Positions 24,440 to 34,731 of a stretch of DNA of 64,000 nucleotides are shown here, piece by piece. Position 1 is the stretch's first letter; the number at the start of each line of letters is the position of its first letter. Position numbers and translations under genes: made by a program. This stretch comes from Adineta vaga (Eukaryota > Rotifera): assembly GCA_021613535.1 (NCBI GenBank), contig CP075495.1:15252001-15316000 (forward strand), in the 5' to 3' direction. The notes below the pieces were generated by a model. The model searched no databases. It saw nothing but the letters and a program-made list of their open reading frames with translations, and had not been told where the DNA came from.

Positions 24440-25111
24440 AGTGTTTCTCTCTGCCGAGTCGACAGCTAACGTTAGTATCCTAGAGAATTGGCGTACATGT
24501 ACACAGTAAATTATTGACTGTTTCTATTCGGTCATGATTATAAAAGAACTACAAAGAAAATCCAGAAAAAAATAACTGCATTTTATACAGAAATTCACTG
24601 GTGAAATCAACAAATATTACATATTATCCATGCGAAGAGTTACATTATATCGGAATTTGAAAATATTTACTTATTTTAGTTCTGAAGGATATGACAAATA
24701 TCCTTCATAATTTTGGTTTGAATAAAATAAACATTGCACATAATGTTTGGTTTTTCGGAAAAGTACAAGAAAAATCACATGAGTCAGATAAGAATTTAAA
24801 TTTGTCTATTGGTGTATTTATTTGATAGTTTTAGTAGAGAAAAGAATTTTGTTTTATTTCAGAATTTCATTCTATGATTTGACAAAATTCAATAAATGAA
24901 GATTTCGTAATTTGTTAAAAATTTAAATGTAATAAATTATTTTGAATACGTCTTTGAAAAACAACTATATAGATATATATATAACTAAAATATAAGTATT
25001 GTGATCGAAGTCTTAAAACTATTTGTATCGTCGAGTATTATAATAAAATAAACAAAAAAAGTATAAATAATTGAAATGGATTTTATTCAATGGGATAGAA
25101 AGTGGAATTAT
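24440..25111. other. intergenic, AT-rich, nothing recognised
   Basis: This may contain decayed remains of the TLDc exon. No readable frame was seen on either strand. Confidence 0.4.
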
Positions 25112-25613
25112 TTAATATAAAATAATTTGTGTGACAAAAAAACAACTACATATAGACAAAAGAATGAGATTTAATAATATAGAATGTGTTATAGCATTGT
25201 TACAATTATCTTTATTGGAACAACAATAAAGTGTTGTCAGTGAACCAGTATCTCGAGTTGTATCACAAACGGCACTTGAACCTTCTCGAATAACAGTACC
25301 CGATGGGAAATAACCCACATCTGCCCAATGCATTGTTTTCTAACCAATGAAGAAAAAAAATCATAAGAAAATCACATAAAAACATGACTTACACGACATG
25401 ACTTAAAACCTGATTGAGATAGAGTACTTGTTGTCGATAGATCTCCTTTGTAAGGATCATAACAATCAATATTGGTAGTACTTGAACATATAATACAATT
25501 TAATTCATATGTCATGGAGATCATGACTAAATATACAATATACATAAATAATGTTTTGCAAATACGACAGACTTACTTAAAATAATCAAACATGACCAAA
25601 GAATAATATTCAT
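25112..25613 (-). CDS. small GPI-anchor-type Ly6-like protein, copy 2 (complete)
   Basis: Three exons (25577-25613, 25393-25526, 25112-25339) match the lengths and phases of copy 1. A signal peptide (MNIILWSCLIIL) precedes YELNCIICSS; the domain closes LYCCSNKDNCNNA and a hydrophobic tail follows (ILLNLILLSICSCFF). It is nearly identical to copy 3 (37831-38253) over their shared part and more different from copy 1. The left border of the 4.9-kb duplication falls inside its third exon at 25190. It is divergent to the Cys-rich/TLDc gene, with about 1.06 kb between the start codons, so the two may share a promoter region. Confidence 0.82.
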
Positions 25614-26630
25614 TTTGTTATATCTTTTAGTCAAATCTAAGTAATCAGATTCAACGAAATCCTAGAACGTACTATATTTAATTCTTACGTTTAATCGAAT
25701 AATTTTGAAAAGAAAAAAAAATTTAAAATCAACTACTTTACATATTTTTCTTTCTTTGAAAATATTGATTTTATTAAAGCAAATGATAACATCTCAATAT
25801 GGTAAATATGATAATTAATAGATACAATATAGATGCATTTTATATGGAGTAAATCAATACATAATACATCATTAGAAAAATATTTATTAAAATATAATAT
25901 TTGAATAGAAGTTCGTTGAAATATTCAAATCATTTTTCTTTTTCTCTTGGTTTGTTCCATAAAAAGCAAGAAAATATCAGCACGAATATAGGACTATATC
26001 ATATAATCTATTTCTTCATAAGTTTGGTAGAAACCACTGAATCTTAACCCGCATATGCCGAAAACAGAGTGAAATAAAATCATGCCTAATTTTTGCCATA
26101 GTAATGCACGAAAATGGTTTAGAACAGCTTTTCAGCGCAGGCCCTCTAAGACTAAAATGTGAAACTAGCATAATCTATTTGTAATAATAGCCTCCATGTA
26201 ATGGAGGGGAGAGCGAGAAGATCAGACCAAATTTTTCGACTTAAAACTTACACTCACTTATTTTTCTCCGAAAAATATACGTAAGTTCCATGAAATCAAA
26301 ATGCATATAAACAAATGGATTATACATCAATCTCACTTATTCTTATCTTGGTAATTTCATATGATAAGAATATTTTGAGTGATTTATCAATTATAATCGA
26401 TTGATTACATGGTTTAATCTGTCGGCATATATAGATAGATTCAAGTGGAGTAAATAATGGTCTCTCGTATATTCCGAAAGTTCTCACAAAAGAATTATAT
26501 AGACAGATAATATTTAGATTTATGATATCTTCGATATAAGCCTTATATTATATATTATTTTAGCTAATAGGATTTTGATAAGATATGTAATGAAAGAATG
26601 ATCCAAACAAAATCTGAAGCCTTATTCTTC

Positions 26631-26639
26631 CTATAAAAG
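26631..26639 (+). promoter_or_regulatory. TATA box of the left Cys-rich/TLDc gene
   Basis: CTATAAAAG lies 32 nt before the ATG at 26671. It would place transcription start only a few bases before the ATG, implying a very short leader. It is identical in the right unit. Confidence 0.6.
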
Positions 26640-26670
26640 CACAGCAATACATGCTGAAAGAATTAATAAA

Positions 26671-28124
26671 ATGACAAAGGTTTCCTTTTTCGTCTCAATA
26701 AGTATTTGGTGTCTGTTTTGTCAATTTGCACAGGCAAATGAACAATGTCCAGCAGGTTTTCAATGTGCAAAATCAATGAAAGCATCATCAATTAAATCCA
26801 ACGACGAATATGAACTGATACTAATTCCTTGTCCGCCAGGTACAGCTAGTGAACTTGGACAATATGGTTGTGCACCATGTGAACTAGGTTATTACGCCAA
26901 TGCCAGTGGTACTGCTTCATGTTCTGTCTGCCCTATAGGTGCCATGTGTGCAGATGCCGCGAAAAGTCCAGCACCTTGCCCACTAGGAACGTATGTATCT
27001 TGTACTGGTCAAACGTTTTGCAGTCCCTGTGCACTTGGCACATATACACCTAGTGTTGGATCGACTCACTGTATCGACTGTCCTGTAGGTGCCATGTGTC
27101 CAGATGCCACGAAAAGTCCAACACCTTGCCCACGAGGAACGTATGCATCTTGTACTGGTCAAGCTTGCTGCAGTCCCTGTGCACTTGGCACATACACACC
27201 TAATGCTGGATCGATACACTGTATCAAATGTCCTCCAGGTGTGCAATGCCCCAAGAGTCCAACAACCGCTTGTGGTTAGTTACTTTTCAGAGTCTGATAT
27301 TCTTTCGATCATTTATCTACACTCAAACATATTACTATATTGAAAAACACGATCTATATGGAATAATTTGGTTAGGACTAAGTATCTATTTTTGACAATT
27401 AATCGGAACATCTCGTTAGAACATTCCAAGTACTTATAATTAGTTACAATATTGTCAATTGAGCTTAAGTCTGAACCTGTATTGAATGCTCTTGACTTTC
27501 TCGAGACTAATTACATTAATCACCTAATATTTATTGAGATTTAACTACTGTCACGAGTAAAATATAATGAACTATTTGATTAAGTGTATGTATTTATTTA
27601 TAGATGGTGATCTTCTATCTACTAAACACCGGAACATTCTCTCTGAATTTGCTGGGAAAAAGGATCTGAAATGGATACTTCTTTACAAGGCTACACGAGA
27701 CGGTTTTGGAGGGGCAGATTTTCACCGTCTCTGTGATGGTCATGCACAAACGATGAGTATTATCCAATCGAAGCAACGCTTTTTATTTGGTGGATATGCC
27801 AATCGTGCTTGGAATTCATCATCTAGCTGGATTAATGATCCACGTGCCTTCATTTTTACTTTGACAAATCCAAATAATATTCTTCCAACTCGCTACCTGA
27901 TACAAGGTGGAAAGGAACAACATGCGTACATCGTTAACCCGCTATATGGTCCAATATTTGGTGCTGGTCTTGATATAAGTGTAGTAGATAAAAGCAATGT
28001 AACTGATTGCACTATAAACTTCCCAAGCACCTACACTGATACAACAGGAAAAGGTAAAGCCACGTTTACAGGCAATTCTACATTTCAAACAAGTGAAATC
28101 GAAGTTTATAAATTACTTGATTGA
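26671..28124 (+). CDS. secreted Cys-rich repeat protein with C-terminal TLDc domain, left copy
   Basis: Two exons (26671-27274, 27604-28124) give 374 residues. The split codon rebuilds TTACDGDLLS. A signal peptide (residues 1-22, ending QFAQA) leads into a Cys-rich region of about 50-residue repeats (CP.GAMC.DA.KSP.PCP.GTY, then CSPCALGTYT) resembling GCC2/GCC3 or TNFR-type modules. The second exon is a TLDc domain: GDLLSTKHRNILSEF, LLYKATRDGFGG, FHRLCDGH, FLFGGYANRAW, a serine-rich loop and a final SEIEVYKLLD. TLDc proteins are usually intracellular (OXR1, V-ATPase regulation), so a secreted one is unusual. It has two full repeats plus a partial one, against three in the right copy. Function is unknown. 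Confidence 0.88.
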
Positions 28125-28196
28125 AAAAAAACAAGAGACAAAATAAACGGTTTTTTGTTCGTTTAAACAATAAAACGTTTTTGTCACTATGACAAC

Positions 28197-28472
28197 CAAG
28201 GGGGAAAAATCGATACTCCGTACTCCGGTACTCCACCTTTCTCCAGCAATACTCCAATCTACTCCAGTCTACTCCAATAATACTTCAGCCTTCTTCAGTA
28301 ATACTCCAGCCTTCTTCAGTAATACTCCAGCTTACTCCACTAATACTCCAACATATTTTGTAAAACTGAAATATCGACTGTTTTCTCTTGCTAGAGTAGA
28401 GATGGAGTATGGTGGAGTACAATGGAGAATGGGCGAAGTATTGGAGTACTGGAGTATCGCTTTCTCCCCTTG
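28197..28472. mobile_element. hAT-like MITE (276 bp)
   Basis: The ends are imperfect inverted repeats of about 22 bp (CAAGGGGGAAAAATCGATAC at the left, reverse complement CAAGGGGAGAAAGCGATACT at the right). They are flanked by imperfect 8-bp direct repeats, ATGACAAC and ATAGCAAC. The right duplication unit has a single related word, ATGAGAAC, at the same place, so it is the empty or cleaned site. The inside is built of degenerate TACTCC words. An 8-bp target duplication and CAAGG termini fit the hAT superfamily. It encodes no protein. Confidence 0.85.
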
Positions 28473-28628
28473 ATAGCAACTGAAATAGACACGACGATTT
28501 TGTTCCTAGTTCCTTGTAGTCCTCTTAGTTTTTGACTAAATGTTTATGAATCACCAATATCATCATAATGCGATCGCTTTTTAGGTTAATTTACTTTCTT
28601 AGTTCGACAACTACTATAAAATCTTTAT

Positions 28629-30104
28629 TTATAAACCTGGATCCATTAAGAAACGAAAGAGTTCATCATTATCCTCTACATAGCTCAGTTCTGAATTGGT
28701 AGATATTGCATTAGTAAATAATTCGGATGCATATTGTCGCTTTCGAGAAAATCGTGCAGAAGGATTTTCATCTAAAGAAAACATATTCTATTTATATAAG
28801 GAAATCAAAGAAATAAAATAAAACAAACCTTCATCTTTTGCTTGATTTTCTTCTTCAATTGTTAAATTATCTTGATCATTATGAATGAGAAATGAATCAT
28901 GTTCACGATATGAAACAATTGTATCACTATGATTTTGAAGTAAATGTCGTAACATTTTATCTTGAATACCATTCGTATTAGCTCTATCCATTGGATCATC
29001 TTCAACATCAAAATCAAATTGATAAAGTTGAGCAAGTTCATCATAGGTAAAATGACGAGCAAGTTGTTTAGCATCAACAACACCTACAGAAACATTAACA
29101 TAAATATACGATAGTCAGAAGAAAAAAAGTAGAAACTAACGATGAAACATTGCTTGTTTAGTAATTTGTCGTTTATAAATTTTCTCTTCCATTGTTCCTT
29201 TAACCATTAATCGATAAATATATACAGGTTTTGTTTGACCAAGTCGATATGAACGAAACATTGCTTGAAGATCATGAGCTAAAAAGAAAAATCAAAATCA
29301 TCTATATCATACGGATAACAAACGAACCTGGATTCCAACTAGTATCCAAAATAATGACACGATTAGCCGAAAAAAGATTCACACCTAAACCACCGGCAAG
29401 TGTAGAAATTAAATATAAACGACTACGAGAATTATTTGTATCATTGAATAATTTCATATCAGCTGCTCGTTTTTTTATTGAAACAGAACCTACAAAATGA
29501 AATCAATGTTTATTTTCTTTTTCTTCTTACATAAAACAATCGAAATCGTACATACCATCCATTCGAAAGTAATCTACACCTTTTTTCCATTGAGATTCCG
29601 GATGTTGTGCACTCCAATACGCAAGACATTGTTCAAAATAGTCAAGAGTCATTAAATGTCGAGTAAAAACAAGTAATTTATCACCAATTGATTCACATTC
29701 GTCCAAAATTGCTTTGAATATATCAAATTTTCCTGAGAGTTCAAACTAAAAATATATTAACAAACGAAAGACAAATGCGTTTTTTTCTTCTATAAAGAAA
29801 AACAACAAATGAAATTTACATCGAATTGTGAACCATGTGGATCAAATATATTAAACCACCATTGTTCTTTCATTGCTTTCAAAATCTTTTCTTCTGGGCT
29901 AGCAATTGACATATTAGGTGTTGGTAATACATCTCGAATTCTTTCCGTATCATTATCAAATTCATCTTTAATCATCGCATCTATTACAGTTTGATCATCA
30001 TCTTTCAATTTTTTATTATAATAATCAATAAAATAGGGTTGAAGAAGCCATGGATGCTAAAAAATCAAAAACATCATAAGATTGAAATTATGAATAAAAG
30101 AAAC
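28629..30104 (-). pseudogene. 5'-truncated ATRX-like helicase gene (left unit)
   Basis: Exons here match the 3' part of the complete gene at 41124-44798, from HPWLLQPYF through the second helicase lobe ([48 protein letters not shown]) to the same stop codon. Homology ends abruptly at 30104 inside an intron. The ATPase lobe with Walker A and B is missing. Surviving exons look open, so decay is recent or the fragment is still transcribed. It cannot act as a motor on its own. Confidence 0.88.
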
Positions 30105-30420
30105 AAATAGGCATGCTCCAATTCCAATTCTAGAATTAGAATTGGTCGGAACCGAAAAAAATTGGGATTGGAATCGAATGGAATTGAAAAGAATTGGGAT
30201 TGGAATTGATAGGAATTGACTCAAAATAATCAAAACTTCAACAGAATTGGTGGTATTTGGTATAGAATTGATCTGAAACCACTAGAATCTATATGAAATT
30301 GTATGTTATTAGTTGGGACAGATCATTAATGACGTTGAATCAGTGCGTATCGTTACAATTCATATAGAATTGATCTAATTCAGGTAGAATTCATGAAAAT
30401 CTTTCTCTGTCTGACTCAAT
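30105..30420. repeat. AATTGG/CCAATT-rich repeat at the duplication edge
   Basis: It starts immediately after the left duplication unit ends. It is built of degenerate AATTGG, GGAATTG and AGAATTG words, with a fold-back at its start (CCAATTCCAATTCTAGAATT). It may be a miniature element or a short satellite. There is no coding potential. Confidence 0.6.
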
Positions 30421-31088
30421 ATTAATTAGAACTCATACGAAACTGAACATTGAGTATCGATCACTTCTTGATGATGACTATAATTGTTTGAAATTCGAAT
30501 ACATCTAAAAATAAGTGTTAAGAGTTTTCCAATATTATCATCTTATAGAGTAGGTCAGTGGTAGTTTTGTTAATATTTGTTTATTTCTCTATTATTTCAC
30601 GAATATGAGAAAAAATTGATTTTCAGCGGTAAACGAAATGATAGTATTGACTATGTTGTTCCATTTTTACCGTGAAAAAATTCGAAAAATCGGCAATTAA
30701 TCATTGATATATTCTGAAACTGTGTTGAAGTTATATGTTTATTTGGGTTTCGCAAAAAGGAGTGGATATAATATATAATAGGGTATTTCTTTTTTTCTCG
30801 CTTCTATTGTGCACTGTAGTTATAGTTTCATTAGAACATGATTATCTATCTGGTTTGAAAATATGTAAAAATCAAATCACATATTTTCTTTTAAAAGTTA
30901 TTTTCGATTATAAAATTCGTTTATAAATATTATCTAATTGAAAAGTATTTTATTGGAAAAATCTTCAAAACTTTGAACATTGATATTTTACATTACGCTT
31001 ATTTAAAATAAGTAATGAACAGCAGCGTACTCTTCAAAATTTCTGATTGGTGTAAAAACTATTCATTGAACATATGTGTATATATGTC
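30421..31088. other. AT-rich interval without genes
   Basis: Part of the transposon island. Only short shadow ORFs are present and nothing is recognised. Confidence 0.5.
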
Positions 31089-31448
31089 ATACTAGCGGAG
31101 ATACCCACTGCAAACACGACACAATTTAAATTTTTTATCTACAGCAGTGCTTTTCTTATCACCCAAGGACCTCTCCGTTCGTATTTATCCGTCGTGTATC
31201 AAAAAATCCTCACACCCTCCTTTTCCGCCCTGACTTAGTTAGTTTTATCTTTCAGCTCGTCACTCAGCGTACGTTATCTGTCTTCCAGACGTCTTTCTCC
31301 TCCGTACTGAGATCCTTCCTATATCCCTTTTCGCGTCATGCACCAGGTCTTTTTTTCAAAACTTCGTATCTCTTCATTCGTTCTTTCCTACTGATCTTGT
31401 CTTGCTATGCATACGATATACAGCTCTGTTCTTTTTAAATCCACTCCT

Positions 31449-31565
31449 ACTGTCCCGCTGCAACTCCAGTCCCATTCTACACCCACTGTCCCGCTGCAAC
31501 TCCAGTCCCATTCTACACCCACTGTCCCGCTGCAACTCCAGTCCCATTCTACACCTACTGTCGCG
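31449..31565. repeat. 36-bp tandem repeat (about 3 copies)
   Basis: The unit ACTGTCCCGCTGCAACTCCA continues with GTCCCATTCTACACCC. It starts at about 31449, 31485 and 31521, with a broken fourth start. Near identity of the copies suggests recent slippage. Open frames across it exist only because 36 is a multiple of three. Confidence 0.9.
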
Positions 31566-31878
31566 GCGCAAGTCATTCTCTACTTTATAAACTTCACTTC
31601 TACTCTATACCGGTAGAATAGGCATTTCACTCCAGATTCAGTTTTTTTGAGAACCCAACCCACGCTTTGTAGTTGTCTGTCCTAGATGCAGACACCCACA
31701 CACACCCTCATTCCTATATGCCATCTTGAGAGCGAAATTTCACACACGCCGCCATCCCGTCCCTTGATGGCCATTCTAACCCCTTGTCGACCTTCCTCTG
31801 GATCGAGAGAAGCATTGTGGAAAGTTTGGTGACGTTAGCTGTTCTAGGGAACGTACGCATAACGAACAAACTTTCTTC

Positions 31879-31919
31879 TTTATATATATATATATATAGA
31901 TAGATAGATAGATAGATAT
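31879..31919. repeat. (TA)n(GATA)n microsatellite
   Basis: A run of TA dinucleotides followed by GATA units, attached to the tail of a repeat. Simple sequence. Confidence 0.85.
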
Positions 31920-32821
31920 AGATTAAAGAACCTTTAATTGTCACATTTATTGCAAGAAATAAATAGTATCAAATAAAAAAACCTCAAAACTGCAGCACAT
32001 TCTGTAAGTTTCTACCAAAATAACGACAATTGAAATTCAATACGACTTGGGTGAAATTTCACCCAGACACCGATTCCCACCCTCAAATCAATATATTTTG
32101 ATACGGAACGTGTAAATTATCGTAGATGTGCGCTCAGACGGCATGCGGCCGCTTTCGCTATCAATTATTTAAAGTTTTTGAAATGCTGCAATCCTATTGG
32201 TCAGTTTCATAGATTGCCCGTAGGAAGCGTAGAATTCTTTTTTTTTAAAACAAAGTAAATGGCGACCTTCCCGTGGGCGTAGAGAAGCATTGTGGAAAGT
32301 TTGGGAATGTTAGCTATCATTGAACTGCCTGGGTGAAATTTCACCCACACTCCCCACCCTCACCCCCTGATGACCATTCTAACCCTATGTCGACCTTTCC
32401 TGGGACCTAACGAAGCATCGTAGAAAGTTTGGTGATCGTGGCTATTACAGCGACTGAATGCATAGCGAACAGACAGACAGACAAACTTTCTTCTTTATAT
32501 ATATAGAAGATGTCACATATGTAGAACAGAACAGGAAAAAAACCGTTGACATTTTATTTCATCAATGCATTCGTTAAAAACTAAAACATAGATCTGTTAC
32601 TGTAAAACTTAAGTTCTATTTCGTAAAAACGATACAAACGCCGAATATATTTCAATATAAAATCTTATTATGACTGAAAGTAGACAGTTCTCAATCGATA
32701 TAAATGGCTAGCCTATTGATTTTGCTTTTTGTTCGATAAAAATAAAACATATAAACAGAAATGATTTATTTTTATTTTTAGTGATAACTTCTCGATATTC
32801 ATATCATTATATAATAATTCA

Positions 32822-34117
32822 ATGATTCGTTCTCGAAAATCTCTTCCATCACGAAGTGTTACAACTGCTGTTACTACTACCGAAGTTCTTCCTTCGTTTG
32901 ATGATAATTTCGATGAAGAACGAACTATAGGTGGATGTATAACTCATGCATCATCCGAAGAAATAAACAAAGATTCAAATTTAAGTGGTATTAGCGCATT
33001 AGTTTCAGAAGGTGGTAGTACTACATTGATTAATATAGGTGAAGGAAAAAAACTTAAATCTAATGTATGGAATTTTGCAAAAAAGCTTTCAAACGAAGCA
33101 GCTCTATGTATGGAATGCAAAACGAATTAAACGATCATTGAAACTCCATATGGTGGTACGTCGACATTACGAAAACATTTAGTAGCTAAACATAATTTAA
33201 TTCATCTTCAATTACCATTAAGTGCACGTGTCAAAACCAGTAATAAAATTTTGCGTGAAAAAAATATCTTCTCGATCATTTGGCCAATATTGCTGTTTTT
33301 GAAGATGGACGAACGTTTGGTGATTTACGAAAGGGTGACATGGCGAAATTCTTAGCTGAAGCAATACCAGGTAACCTTTTTTCTAGACTCACTAATATTT
33401 AAAATATTTAAAAAATAAGTTTTTCTTGTTAGATTGTTTGTTATATAAAGAGAATGTGGTGTATTCATACCTCTGTGTTCTTCGCAAAGTTGTCCTGATA
33501 TTTGTATCGTCGAAAGACAGCTTTATTTTGAATAAAATTGGTTTTAGAAAATACTCCATTAGGTTTTTTTGAATAAAAGATTCTAAGTGTTCAAAGGATA
33601 GCTGTTAGTAATAGTTTTGCTTTTATATCTGATATTCGAGATTTTTAATAATTATTAGGGCATGCAAATTACAAACGGATCAAAACTTATTCATTTTTTG
33701 TTTAGGCTATATACCGCCTCACAGAAATCAGGTTCAACAAGAATTAAAATATTTAACTCAAATACTACGTCGCCGAAAATTTCTTCTAATAAGATTTGAT
33801 TGTAAATCATTCTTCAACTAATATGCAAACGTTTCTATTTCTAGCCAATTCAAATGTGAATGATGATGTCGACGATGAGGACGATAGTGACGAAGAAAAT
33901 CAGGATTTAATTGTAGACACATGGATTAATGAATAAATTACTGGTGATAGCTTTAACATGGATGGTGATGAAGAAGAAGATATTATTACAACTAAAATCG
34001 AATTAGCTAAAACAATTCAGAAAGGTCGTTCATCAATTAAAATGATTAAACGATCACAAATTATAATGATGTTTATTAATGATGAAAAGAAACGTCACAA
34101 AGTGAAACGTCAATTAA
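32822..34117 (+). pseudogene. decayed hAT transposase with BED zinc finger
   Basis: The first part encodes SNVWNFAKKLSNEAALCMEC, an in-frame TAA at 33128, then GGTSTLRKHLVAKH: together a BED-type C2H2 finger. After a frame change come FGDLRKGDMAKFLAEAIPG and, across an intron-like gap (33372 to about 33705), YIPPHRNQVQQEL, the hAT signature around P-G-Y-x-P-P. An acidic linker and KMIKRSQI follow, resembling the region before the hAT catalytic core. The rest is cut by the retrotransposon. Stops and frame changes make it non-functional. It is a possible former source of enzyme for the hAT-like MITE. Confidence 0.75.
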
Positions 34118-34731
34118 GAATTTTTTTTTTTTTCTTTTTGGTAGCAAGGCTTTATTGTATAAACAACACTACAAGATAGATTCAACGGATAGTATCGTTG
34201 TATACATAAGCTGGAAGAGAACAAAAAAAAGGACCCGTGACTTATGTCTTTTGTCCAGAAAGAAAGAAGCAGAACGATAGAAAAGGATACATATGTGATG
34301 ATAGTGTATGTACATGGAATGACGTATGAAAGGTCTTAGTGGTGTGGTAAGAATAGAAGTAAATAGAATAAAGAAGGAAAGAAAACGAGAAAGACGCTGG
34401 AATATATATGATGCATTAGATCAGTAGATGTATTGACTCGATTTCATATTATATATAAGATCGAGAGAAAGAATTTGCTGGTTGTTGTGTGAATCAGCCG
34501 ATGCATTGACTCGGTATCATATTGCATATAACTACGAGCAAAGAATTGGCTGAATATATCGATAATTCGTTATATAGTTTGGTTGATTTGATATAATATA
34601 TAAGAACGAGAAAAGAAATAGCTGTATTGTGTTCGAATTTGATATAACAATTCTTGTACAGATTCAACTAACACAAGAATAGTCTATTCTCTCGACGTTA
34701 CTATTATATATATAACGGTTGGTGATTTCTT

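Larger units (their letters stand above)
25190..30104. repeat. segmental duplication, left unit
   Basis: This 4915-bp block is nearly identical, in the same orientation, to 37830-42598. It contains most of a Ly6 gene, the Cys-rich/TLDc gene and the 3' part of an ATRX-like helicase gene. Differences from the right unit are one MITE here (28197-28472), one fewer 150-bp internal repeat in the TLDc gene, and scattered substitutions and short indels. The right edge falls in a helicase intron. Confidence 0.93.
31089..32505. mobile_element. old repeat debris, possibly non-autonomous retroelements
   Basis: This stretch is much less AT-rich than the window average. It carries reused words: GAAGCATTGTGGAAAGTTTG at about 31811 and 32284, a diverged form near 32414, and GGGTGAAATTTCACCC at 32049 and 32331. 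ACAAACTTTCTTCTTTATAT tails are followed by TA/GATA simple repeats at about 31866 and 32480. The tail pattern (ACAGACAGAC.. then TATATA) is typical of invertebrate retroposon 3' ends; that is by recollection. No ORF has domain features. It contains a 36-bp tandem array. Confidence 0.5.

Noticed and set aside
26983-27246. Minus-strand ORF across the Cys-rich exon (and its twin at 39773-40036)
   Set aside because: It is a shadow of the repeated coding sequence on the plus strand and has no independent features.
31437-31570. CRISPR-like array
   Set aside because: The 36-bp units are directly adjacent with no spacers, and the DNA is from an animal.
31374-31616. Several ORFs on both strands over the 36-bp tandem repeat
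   Set aside because: They are open only because the repeat length is a multiple of three; no start context or family.
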